Below, piece by piece: positions 1 to 6,938 of a stretch of DNA of 7,012 bases (position 1 is the stretch's first letter; each line of letters opens with the position of its first letter). Source of the DNA: an uncultured Gemmatimonadota bacterium. Lineage in GTDB: Bacteria; Gemmatimonadota; Gemmatimonadetes; Gemmatimonadales; GWC2-71-9. The stretch spans positions 1-7,012 of the forward strand of contig CAMLHU010000111.1 in assembly GCA_946479825.1 (NCBI GenBank), written 5' to 3'. The position numbers were made by a program, and so were the translations under genes. The notes under the pieces were generated by a model that ran no database searches, was not told the origin of the DNA, and saw only the letters and a program-made list of their open reading frames with translations.

Positions 1-180
1 CAGGGGTTGTCGCTGTTCATCGCGGCGGGCTCGGTGGCCGGACTCGCCTGGCACTTTGTGCACGGCGGCCAGTCCAACGGCGACGTGCTGGCGCTCCTCG
101 TGCCGGTGAACCTCGGCGTGGCGGCCAGCGTGTGGTGGGGGGAGCTGCGTGGGACATCCGGACCGTCGATCGGGACCTGA
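1..180 (+). CDS. C-terminal end of a membrane protein (5' partial)
   Basis: Reading frame 1 is open from the first base to a TGA at 178-180, giving 59 residues of a protein whose start lies outside the window. Codons are strongly G/C-ending like the neighbouring genes, which supports real coding. Two hydrophobic stretches are visible, roughly residues 3-19 and 29-46 of the fragment, separated by a short polar segment containing HGGQSNGD, followed by a short hydrophilic tail. This looks like the last two transmembrane helices of an integral membrane protein. I do not recognise the family and assign no function. It converges on the HD-GYP gene, with 33 bases between the two stop codons, so it is not part of the minus-strand operon. 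Confidence 0.65.
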   Translation, partial: QGLSLFIAAGSVAGLAWHFVHGGQSNGDVLALLVPVNLGVAASVWWGELRGTSGPSIGT

Positions 181-187
181 CGTGGGC

Positions 188-212
188 GCGGCGGGGTCGG
201 GCCGCCGACCGC
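188..212. terminator. Candidate hairpin between convergent genes
   Basis: The 33-base gap between two convergent stop codons contains a small GC-rich inverted repeat: GGTCGG (195-200) pairs with CCGACC (205-210) around a GCCG loop. An alternative pairing, CGGCGG (189-194) with CCGCCG (202-207), uses the same bases. The location fits a bidirectional terminator. Neither side has a clear run of T, so this is a weak candidate based on position and pairing only. Confidence 0.3.
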
Positions 213-213
213 C

Positions 214-2151
214 TCACCCTTCCTTTCGCTCGTACACCTTCGCGTCCACGAACACCTGGTAGAGGGCCGGGTCCAGCATCCCGGCCTTCACCTCGTCGGC
301 CATGATGTTGAGGGCCCGTTCGAGCGGAAGGGCGCGCTTGTAGGGGCGATCCGAGGCCGTGAGCGCGTCGAAGATGTCGGCGATCGTCATCATCCGGGTC
401 TGGATCGGGATGGCCTCCCCCTTGATGCGCCGAGGGTAGCCTGAGCCGTCGAGCTTCTCGTGGTGCCCGTGTGCGATGTCCGGCACGCCCTGCAGCTCGC
501 GCGTCCAGGGGATCTTCCGGAGGAACCAGTAGGTGTGGGTCACGTGGCTCTCGATCTCGAGCCGCTCGGCCTCGTCGAGGCTCCCCTTGCGGATGCTGAG
601 GAACCGGACCTCGTCGTCGGTGAGGTAGGGGAGCACCGCCCCCTCGATGCTCTCGTAGGTCCGCTCGGCGAACTCCTGCAGCCGCTCGAAATTCCCCTCC
701 GGCAGCACCGTCGGCTCGTTGGACTCGAGCACCAGCCCGATGAAGCGGTCGAGCGCGGCGCTCTCGGCCTCGAACTCCGCCCGGATCCGGCGGAGGTGTT
801 CGTCGTATCCCTCGCGTCCGTGGCGCTCCAGGTGGTCGGCGCGCTGCTGCTCGAAGCGCCACTGGGCGGTGCGCTGCAGGAAGGCGTGGCGCTGGCGGAT
901 GAGCGCCAGGTCGGCGGCGTAGAGCTTCTTGGCCTTGACCAGCACCTGCTCGCGCACGCCGACCTTGCCGAAGTCGTGCAGCAGGCCGGCGTAGCGCAGC
1001 TCGCGGATCTGCTCCGGCGAGAAGGTGACCGCGCGGAACGGCCCGTCCTGCACCCGGTCCACCGAGGTGGCGAGCTCCACGCTCATCGTCGCCACCCGGA
1101 GCGAATGGCCCGAGGTGGTCGGGTCGCGCTGCTCGATGGCCGTCACGGCCGCCTTCACGAACCCCTCGAACAGCCGCTCGATGGCCTCGTAGAGCTGGCT
1201 GTTCTCGACCGACACCCCCGCCTGGCCGGCCAGCGCCTTCACCAGCTTCACCGTATGCGGCGAATACGCCAGCACCTCGCGCTCCGCGTCCTCCGGCGCG
1301 TGGAGCACGGTCTCCGCCCGGCGCTTCCGGTTGATGAGCTGCAGCACCCCGATGGTCTCGTTGTGATGGTTGAGCATCGGGATGCTCAGCATCGAGCGGG
1401 TGCGGTAGCCGTAGCGCTGGTCGAACGAGCGGTTGAACGAGTACTCGACGTCGGGCGGCAGGGTGTAGACGTCGTCGATGACGAGAGGCTCGCCCTCGGC
1501 GGCGGCGTACCCGGCGATCGAGGCGTGGTCGATCGGGATGGTGAACTCGACGAACGGGATGTCGGGCCGGCTGTGGTTCTGGCTCAGCTTGAAGCGGAGC
1601 CGCCGTCGCCCCTGTTCGTCCTGCTCGACGAGGTAGAGGCTTCCGGCGTCCGACTGGGTGATGCGCCGGGCCTGGGTCAGGATCGTCTCGAGCAGGCGGT
1701 TGTAGTCGCGCTCGGTGCTGAGGCGGATCCCGATCTCGGTGAGCTCGCCCAGTTCGTCGGCCCGCGCGGCGCCGTCCCCCCGCGCCCGTGCCACCTCGCG
1801 CCGCACCGCCGCCGTCTTGAAGGCCGCGCGCAGGGCGAGGAGCGTCTCCCTCGGCCCCGCCGGCGCCTTGACGAACCCGGCGAGGGCGGTCGCGGGGAGC
1901 TCGGCCGGGAGGTCGGCCTCGCCGGGGGCGCCGATCGCGAGGATCCCGGCGCCGGCGTCGGCCAGGGCCTCGAGCAGGCCGGGGGCCCACGCGGTGCGGG
2001 CGGCGGGGTCGAGGACCAGGACGGTCGGATGGTCGTCGAGGGTGATCGGCGCCCCCGGCGCGATGGCGCGCACCACCACGCCCTCGGCGTCGAGCGCCGG
2101 GCGCACCGGGGTCGGATCCCACCCCGCGGGATGGAGCAAGATGTAGGTCAT
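214..2151 (-). CDS. Pseudo-receiver/GAF/HD-GYP protein, probable c-di-GMP phosphodiesterase
   Basis: This 645-residue protein is predicted cytoplasmic. Residues 1-118 resemble a response-regulator receiver: D48 sits after a hydrophobic strand and K95 lies in a 'FVKAP' context, but the N-terminal acidic pair is missing, so phosphorylation is doubtful. Residues about 135-318 form a GAF sensor domain. Residues about 325-645 form an HD-GYP domain, with GHS (H349), HD (392-393), H536, HHE (563-565), DGSGYP (568-573) and D592 in ADIFDAL, so the expected metal ligands are present. The family hydrolyses cyclic-di-GMP. The position of the third-metal glutamate (four before H349) is T345, suggesting a two-metal centre. 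About 144 residues separate HD from H536, against about 28 normally, so a large insertion is present. The ATG lies in an ATGA overlap with the MCE gene, with a GGAGG six bases upstream. It is the last gene of the operon. Confidence 0.9.
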   Translation of the reverse strand: MTYILLHPAGWDPTPVRPALDAEGVVVRAIAPGAPITLDDHPTVLVLDPAARTAWAPGLLEALADAGAGILAIGAPGEADLPAELPATALAGFVKAPAGPRETLLALRAAFKTAAVRREVARARGDGAARADELGELTEIGIRLSTERDYNRLLETILTQARRITQSDAGSLYLVEQDEQGRRRLRFKLSQNHSRPDIPFVEFTIPIDHASIAGYAAAEGEPLVIDDVYTLPPDVEYSFNRSFDQRYGYRTRSMLSIPMLNHHNETIGVLQLINRKRRAETVLHAPEDAEREVLAYSPHTVKLVKALAGQAGVSVENSQLYEAIERLFEGFVKAAVTAIEQRDPTTSGHSLRVATMSVELATSVDRVQDGPFRAVTFSPEQIRELRYAGLLHDFGKVGVREQVLVKAKKLYAADLALIRQRHAFLQRTAQWRFEQQRADHLERHGREGYDEHLRRIRAEFEAESAALDRFIGLVLESNEPTVLPEGNFERLQEFAERTYESIEGAVLPYLTDDEVRFLSIRKGSLDEAERLEIESHVTHTYWFLRKIPWTRELQGVPDIAHGHHEKLDGSGYPRRIKGEAIPIQTRMMTIADIFDALTASDRPYKRALPLERALNIMADEVKAGMLDPALYQVFVDAKVYERKEG

Positions 2152-3095
2152 TGCTGGCCTCCGCCGGCGGCGGCGTGGGCGCGCGCGGAGTCAGGGGGCG
2201 GGGGGTGGACGCCGCTCAGCATCCGGAGCGGCCGGCGGCTCACCTGGTCCACGAAGTATTCGAGCTGGGCGCTGGTCGCCTGCAGGTTGGCCACCGTCGC
2301 CCGGATGTCCTCGCGATTCTCCGTCCCCATCGTCCGTGCCAGGTTGACCAGGCTGTCGAGGTGGAGGGTGAGGGCGTGGGCCGTGCCGAGGGTGCGCACC
2401 AGCGAGTCCTGCAGCACGCGGAAGTGCCCGTCGGCGCTCGACACGAGCGTGTCGGCGTGGCGGAGCAGGGGCTGCAGTTCCGCCAGCGTGGCCGCGACCC
2501 CGGCGATGGACCGTTGCAGCGCCGGGGCGGCGTCGTTCACCTGGCGGTGGACCAGCCGCACGGTCCCGTCCACGTCCTGCAGCACGGTGCGGGTGTCGGT
2601 GAGGACGAGGGAGACCTGGCGCGCCAGCGAGTCGGCCACCTGCGCGATCTGGTCGAGCGGCGTGGTGTGCCGCACCGAGCCGATCGTGTCGTCGGGGTTG
2701 AGCATCGCGCCCGACGCGGCGGCCGGCGTGTTGAGCGAGATCACCGCGCCGCCCAGTGCGCTCGCCGCCGCGATCTCGGCGGTGGTGCCGACCGGCAGGC
2801 GGACCGGGCTGCCGTCCTCGAAGTGCTGGTCGATCCGCACCCGAACCAGGAACGACAGCGCCCCGTGGGCCCCGTCGATCCTGGGGTTCACCGCCGCGAC
2901 CCGCCCGACCTCGAGGCCCTGGAGGAACACCTTGGTGTCGGCGTTCAGGTCCTGGGCCGACGCGGCGGTGATGTAGAGGTCCCAGCGGCGCTGGTTCCAC
3001 CCCAGCGTGAAGTACACCGCCACGGCCAGCACCAGGGCCACGCCCACGACGAGGGCCCCCACCAGCGTGTCGGCCTGGCGCTCGGAGAGGCTCAC
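2148..3095 (-). CDS. mlaD: MlaD-type MCE-domain lipid transport protein
   Basis: This 315-residue protein is the periplasmic substrate-binding component of an Mla-type phospholipid transporter. One N-terminal transmembrane helix (about residues 11-31) anchors it to the inner membrane. A single MCE domain follows (about 37-125), with family features visible: VFLQGLEVGRVAAV (56-69), strands with the LPVGTTAEI element (100-108), and SALGG (112-116) before the last strand. Residues about 145-290 are predominantly helical heptad-like sequence typical of longer MCE proteins, where the helices form a channel or tether. The tail is proline- and alanine-rich and probably disordered. E. coli MlaD is shorter (about 180 residues), so the helical extension is substantial. 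The start is GTG, in a GTGA overlap with the upstream ABC gene, and the stop overlaps the HD-GYP start (ATGA). The MCE assignment is secure; the transported lipid and the direction of transport cannot be read from sequence. Confidence 0.9.
   Translation of the reverse strand: MSLSERQADTLVGALVVGVALVLAVAVYFTLGWNQRRWDLYITAASAQDLNADTKVFLQGLEVGRVAAVNPRIDGAHGALSFLVRVRIDQHFEDGSPVRLPVGTTAEIAAASALGGAVISLNTPAAASGAMLNPDDTIGSVRHTTPLDQIAQVADSLARQVSLVLTDTRTVLQDVDGTVRLVHRQVNDAAPALQRSIAGVAATLAELQPLLRHADTLVSSADGHFRVLQDSLVRTLGTAHALTLHLDSLVNLARTMGTENREDIRATVANLQATSAQLEYFVDQVSRRPLRMLSGVHPPPPDSARAHAAAGGGQQ
2158..2162 (-). promoter_or_regulatory. Ribosome binding site of the HD-GYP gene
   Basis: On the minus strand GGAGG lies 6 bases before the ATG at 2151-2149, inside the 3' end of the MCE gene. 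It confirms that start and shows that the last operon gene has its own ribosome site as well as a 4-base stop/start overlap. Confidence 0.7.
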
Positions 3096-3757
3096 GCCGC
3101 CCCCGCGCCCGCGGGGAGGGGACCGACGTGCACCTGGCGTTCCACCCGGGTGCGGAGCATCGCCGGGATCTCCTGGCTGGTGATGAATACGGTGCGCCGG
3201 CCGCCCAGGGCGGTGTCGCCGCCGCGGGCCACCTCGAGCAGCTCTCCCGCGACGCGGTCGGAGAGCCCGACGAACGGCTGCTCCAGCACCACCAGCTCGG
3301 GGTCGAACGCGAGCGCGCGGCCGAGCGCCGCCCGGCGCCGCTCCTCGGCCGAGGCTTCGGCCGGGCGCGCCGCCGCGACGGCCCGCAGGCGCAGCTGGGC
3401 CAGGATCACGTCCACGCGCCCTTCGATCTCGTCGGAGCGGAAGTCACTGCCGAAGCGGAGCGGGAGCCGGATGTTGTCGCGCAGGGAGAGGTTCTGGAGC
3501 AATCCATCACCTGTCGGAAGGTATCCCACCCGGCGGCGGAAGGCGAGCTTGGCCCGGCGCGGCAGGGCCCCCACGGCGACACCCAGCGTCTCGGCCGCGC
3601 CGCCGCCGGGCTCCTGGAGGCCGAGGGCGAAGCTGCCCAGCTGGTCCACGCCGCTCGCAGCGTCACCGGTCACCACGACCGTCTCGTGGTCGGCCACCGT
3701 GAGCGAGAACGGCCCGTGCCGGAGGGGGACGGCGTCGAAGCGGAGCGGGGCGGTCAT
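3092..3757 (-). CDS. MlaF-like ABC protein lacking ATPase motifs (probable pseudo-ATPase)
   Basis: These 221 residues align end to end with the ATP-binding subunit of MlaE-type transporters by position and framework: RRRVGYL (74-80), LSLRDNIRLPL (90-100), ALGRALAFDPELVVLEQP (144-161). The catalytic residues are all changed. Walker A reads GDAASGVDQ (31-39), so the lysine is V37 and the next S/T is D38. The Q-loop position is T82. The signature LSGGQ/M is ASAEE (135-139). Walker B ends LEQP (158-161), with aspartate as E159 and catalytic glutamate as Q160. The H-loop histidine is S194. The frame is uninterrupted, with 4-base overlaps on both sides (ATGA with MlaE, GTGA with MlaD), so this is a maintained gene and not decay. 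It probably keeps the MlaF fold and binds MlaE, but hydrolysis by this subunit is unlikely. Family placement is firm; loss of activity is inferred from motifs. Confidence 0.85.
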   Translation of the reverse strand: MTAPLRFDAVPLRHGPFSLTVADHETVVVTGDAASGVDQLGSFALGLQEPGGGAAETLGVAVGALPRRAKLAFRRRVGYLPTGDGLLQNLSLRDNIRLPLRFGSDFRSDEIEGRVDVILAQLRLRAVAAARPAEASAEERRRAALGRALAFDPELVVLEQPFVGLSDRVAGELLEVARGGDTALGGRRTVFITSQEIPAMLRTRVERQVHVGPLPAGAGAA

Positions 3758-4539
3758 GCGCGGAAGACCACCACGAAGAGGGCCGTCACCACGAAGATGA
3801 GCACGATCGAGCTCACCGTCCCCCGGATGACGGCGCGCGGGATCTCGGTGGGGCTCCGGCCCACCCGGAGGCCGTGGAAGCTCGGCAGGGTGCCGATGAT
3901 CAGCCCGAAGCTCATCCCCTTGAGCACCGTGAGCAGGACGTCGGTCAGGTCGAGGGCGCCGAGGACGCTGGCCAGGTAGCGGCCGCCGGACATCCCCTCG
4001 ACGCCGGCGGCGAGGAAGCCGCCGCAGAGCGCCACGACGTCGAACAGCACGATGAGCAGCGTCACGGCCACCGTGCAGCCCAGGACGCGCGGCAGGACCA
4101 GGTAGTGGTTCGGGTCGATCCCGATGGCCTCGAGGGCGCGGACCTCGCCCAGGACCGCGTTGGTGGCGAGCTCGGCGCTGATCGCGGTGCCGCTCCGGCC
4201 GACCACGGCGATGGCGGTGAGCAGCGGGCCGAGGAGGCGGACGATGGAGACCACCAGGAGCTGGCCGATCAGGTCCGTGGCGCCCACCTGGCCGAGCTCG
4301 CGGACGGACATCTGGATCACGACGAAGCTCAGGATCCCGCCCAGGAGGATCACGAGCGGCACCGCCTGCAGGGCGGTGAAGCGGAGCTGGTTGAGGAGCA
4401 CCCGGGCGGTGACCCGGCGCCCCGCCCCCGGCAGCGACGGGGCGGAGGCCGCCACGTCGAACGCGAAGCGCGCCGGCGCCCCGACGACGGAGAGCCGGCG
4501 CGCGGTCGCGCGTCCGATCCGGGCGAGGTGCCCGGTCAC
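3754..4539 (-). CDS. mlaE: MlaE/YrbE-family ABC transporter permease
   Basis: At 261 residues this matches the family's usual length of about 260. It is the inner-membrane permease that contacts MCE proteins and moves phospholipids. An amphipathic N-terminal region (1-50) precedes hydrophobic helices at about 54-77, 92-112, 146-178, 199-218 and 241-259. The family hallmark is clear: GRSGTAISAEL (114-124) followed by EVRALEAIGIDP (132-143), the cytoplasmic coupling segment that in E. coli MlaE reads EIDALEVMGIDP and docks on the ATPase MlaF. The start is GTG, 4 bases after the stop of the upstream CsgG-like gene; no strong Shine-Dalgarno and no in-frame start immediately upstream are seen, so coupled translation is likely. 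The stop overlaps the MlaF-like start (ATGA). The permease looks fully conserved even though its partner ATPase is degenerate. Confidence 0.93.
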   Translation of the reverse strand: MTGHLARIGRATARRLSVVGAPARFAFDVAASAPSLPGAGRRVTARVLLNQLRFTALQAVPLVILLGGILSFVVIQMSVRELGQVGATDLIGQLLVVSIVRLLGPLLTAIAVVGRSGTAISAELATNAVLGEVRALEAIGIDPNHYLVLPRVLGCTVAVTLLIVLFDVVALCGGFLAAGVEGMSGGRYLASVLGALDLTDVLLTVLKGMSFGLIIGTLPSFHGLRVGRSPTEIPRAVIRGTVSSIVLIFVVTALFVVVFRA

Positions 4540-4543
4540 GGCA

Positions 4544-5245
4544 TCACGACTGGGAGACCCGCTTCAGGCCTTCGGTGGCCGGCGTGTAGTCCGGATACGC
4601 CTTCACCGCCTGCTGGTAGAACTCCTTGGCCTTGGCCTTGTCGCCCCGGTCCTCATAGAGCAGCGCGCGGCTGTAGAGCGTGAGCGCCTCGGTCGGGACG
4701 TTCTGCTTCTTGACCGCCTCGGCCACCTGCTTCGGGAGCGGCGGGAGGTTGGTGCCGTCCATCAGCTTCTGGGCCACCGACTGGAAGATCTTGAACATCT
4801 CCTTCCGGTCGTGCATCGAGTCGTCGTTGGCGACCGACTTGATGATCTCGCCGGTCTCCACGTCGATGATCCGCGCGGTGAGGCGGAAGTCGCCGTAGAG
4901 GTCGATGAACGTGCCGGTGACCATGTACCGGGCGCCCACCAGCTTGCCGACCTTGGCCGCCGTGGCGGCGTCCACCCGGCCGTCCTTCGCCAGGTTCTGC
5001 TCGTCGAGGACCTTGTTGATGACCGACCGGTCCACCACCCGCGCGGCGGGGTTGGCCTGGAGGTCGTTGATGAGGAACGCCGGGATCCCGTTCTGCAGGG
5101 CGGCGAAGTCCTCCTTGTCCCGCCCGTAGGAGCCGCCGTTCTCGAACGGCAGCACCGCGATGCCCGGGCGGGTGTCCTGCTGCTGGGCGCGCGCGGCCGG
5201 GGCCGCGAGGCACAGGGCGAGCAGGGCGAGGGTGAGGCGCTTCAT
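4544..5245 (-). CDS. Secreted CsgG/TolB-N-like protein with TPR-like C-terminus
   Basis: This 233-residue exported protein begins with a classical signal peptide ([20 protein letters not shown]), probably cut after ARA-20; no proper lipobox surrounds C12, so it is probably soluble and periplasmic, not a lipoprotein. Residues about 27-165 match the CsgG/FlgO/GNA1162-like fold: [10 protein letters not shown] (29-38), a helix ending in [36 protein letters not shown] (104-114), then [18 protein letters not shown] (121-138). Residues about 184-225 resemble one TPR unit ([34 protein letters not shown]). Family members assemble in or on the outer membrane or act as envelope adaptors; the role here is unknown. 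The ATG is supported by GAGGAG 8 bases upstream. It lies 15 bases after the MBL gene and 4 before mlaE, so it may be an envelope partner of the transporter. That partnership is inferred from position only. Confidence 0.85.
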   Translation of the reverse strand: MKRLTLALLALCLAAPAARAQQQDTRPGIAVLPFENGGSYGRDKEDFAALQNGIPAFLINDLQANPAARVVDRSVINKVLDEQNLAKDGRVDAATAAKVGKLVGARYMVTGTFIDLYGDFRLTARIIDVETGEIIKSVANDDSMHDRKEMFKIFQSVAQKLMDGTNLPPLPKQVAEAVKKQNVPTEALTLYSRALLYEDRGDKAKAKEFYQQAVKAYPDYTPATEGLKRVSQS

Positions 5246-5253
5246 GGGTAACG

Positions 5254-5259
5254 CTCCTC
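5254..5259 (-). promoter_or_regulatory. Ribosome binding site of the CsgG-like gene
   Basis: On the minus strand GAGGAG lies 8 bases before the ATG at 5245-5243, filling most of the 15-base gap after the MBL stop codon. It fixes the start that gives a proper signal peptide. Confidence 0.7.
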
Positions 5260-5260
5260 G

Positions 5261-6127
<867 letters not shown>

Positions 6128-6165
6128 AGGGGCGTGGCTGGCATCCGAAGAAGATGGCGACGACC

Positions 6166-6203
6166 GCCCGCCGGGCCCGTGACCGGGCTCACGAGCGGCG
6201 GGC
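6166..6203 (-). terminator. Hairpin at the end of the CRP-family gene (possible terminator or attenuator)
   Basis: GCCCGCCG (6166-6173) pairs perfectly with CGGCGGGC (6196-6203), and inside it GCCCG (6175-6179) pairs with CGGGC (6184-6188) around a 4-base TGAC loop. The structure spans the stop codon of the CRP-family gene (6191-6189). On the minus strand it is followed within about 15 bases by a mildly U-rich CATCTTCTTC but by no true U-tract, so termination would be partial at best. It may reduce read-through into the MBL operon or only stabilise the transcript end. Confidence 0.4.
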
Positions 6204-6866
6204 CGCGCGCATCAGCGCGGGGCGGTCGGCGATGGTCACGTCGCGGCGGGTCACGTGGATCAGCCCGCGGTCGGCGAAGTCGCGCATCGTCCGCGACACC
6301 GTCTCGCGGCTCGAGCCGATCATCTGGGCGATGGTGTGGTGCGTGAGCTTCCGGGTGATCCGGTCGCCCCCCTCCTCCTCGGAGAGGCGGAGGAGCAGCT
6401 CGGCCACCCGGCCGTTGACGTCGAGCAGGACGAGGCCGCCGATCTTCTGGTCGGCCTGCCGGAGCCGCCGCGAGAGCTCGCGCAGCAGCGCGATGGCGAC
6501 CTCGGGGGAGGAGCGGAGCCGGGCCTGGAAATCCTCGCGCCGGAGCGCCAGGACCGTCGCGTCCTCCATCGCGATGACGTGGGCCGAGCGGGGTTCGTCG
6601 TCGAGCAGCGACATCTCGCCGAAGAACGTCCCCTCGCCCAGCACCGAGAGGATGACCTCGCGGCCGTCCTCGCCGATCAGGACCACCTTCACCTGGCCCG
6701 AGGCGACCACGTAGAGCGCGTCGCCCGGATCGTCCTCGAAGAGGATCACGCTCCCCTTCGGATAGGCCCGCTCCCGGAGGAGGTCCGCGAAGGCCGCGAG
6801 ATCCGCTTCCGGCAAGGAATGGAACAGGGGGACCTTCTGCAGGACCGCGACCGGTGCCACGGGCAA
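6189..6866 (-). CDS. CRP/FNR-family transcriptional regulator
   Basis: This 225-residue cytoplasmic DNA-binding regulator is of the usual family length. The cyclic-nucleotide-binding beta-barrel spans about residues 13-125. The phosphate-binding cassette FFGEMSLLDDEPRSAHV (81-97) keeps the glycine-glutamate pair (83-84) and the RSA (93-95) that contact the ribose and phosphate in CRP, so a cyclic nucleotide ligand is credible. A dimerisation helix follows (about 121-145), then a winged helix-turn-helix with TIAQMIGSSRETVSRTMRDF (178-197). No cysteine is present, ruling out an FNR-type iron-sulphur sensor. The start is probably TTG at 6866-6864, with a GAGG five bases upstream; GTG at 6860-6858, two codons in, is the alternative. 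A promoter lies just upstream. Next downstream is the MBL gene, 61 bases away and beyond a hairpin. Targets and ligand are unknown. Confidence 0.92.
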   Translation of the reverse strand: MPVAPVAVLQKVPLFHSLPEADLAAFADLLRERAYPKGSVILFEDDPGDALYVVASGQVKVVLIGEDGREVILSVLGEGTFFGEMSLLDDEPRSAHVIAMEDATVLALRREDFQARLRSSPEVAIALLRELSRRLRQADQKIGGLVLLDVNGRVAELLLRLSEEEGGDRITRKLTHHTIAQMIGSSRETVSRTMRDFADRGLIHVTRRDVTIADRPALMRAARRS

Positions 6867-6899
6867 GGGCGCCTCGAGGGGGTGGAAGTAGCGGCCCGT

Positions 6900-6928
6900 A
6901 CGTTACTTGCGGCCTTTCGGTGTGTCAA
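6900..6928 (-). promoter_or_regulatory. Sigma70-like promoter for the CRP-family gene
   Basis: On the minus strand a perfect TTGACA (-35, 6928-6923) is followed after exactly 17 bases by TAACGT (-10, 6905-6900). The -10 matches the consensus only at its first, second and last bases, which are the most important ones. Transcription would start near 6893, giving a leader of about 27 bases before the TTG start. The ideal spacing and placement make it convincing by inspection. I see no CRP-like palindrome overlapping it, so no autoregulatory site can be claimed. Confidence 0.65.
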
Positions 6929-6938
6929 ATTGGAGGGA

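Noticed and set aside
17..2122. 701-codon minus-strand frame rich in R, G, P and A
   Set aside because: It overlaps the HD-GYP gene in another frame, and its composition (long R/G/P/A runs) is that of an out-of-frame GC-rich translation.
460..2976. 838-codon open frame on the plus strand opposite the HD-GYP and MCE genes
   Set aside because: It is a high-GC shadow frame: it spans two well-recognised minus-strand genes and shows no recognisable domain, with low-complexity E/V/R/L-rich composition typical of antisense frames.
3092..3757. Frameshift or assembly error as the cause of the missing ATPase motifs
   Set aside because: The framework residues before, between and after each motif stay in the same frame and align with MlaF along the whole length; isolated substitutions at each motif cannot come from indels.
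2151..3800. Long plus-strand open frame opposite the MCE and ABC genes
   Set aside because: Antisense shadow of genes with clear family motifs and 4-base overlaps; no domain is recognisable.
5180..5245. Lipoprotein signal in the CsgG-like protein at C12
   Set aside because: The residues before C12 are LAL, so the position before the cysteine is a bulky leucine instead of G/A/S. A normal ARA cleavage site follows at residue 20.
6900..6935. CRP-type palindromic operator at the CRP-gene promoter
   Set aside because: TTTCGGTGTGTCAAA at 6915-6929 looks suggestive, but only the outer three bases on each side are symmetrical.
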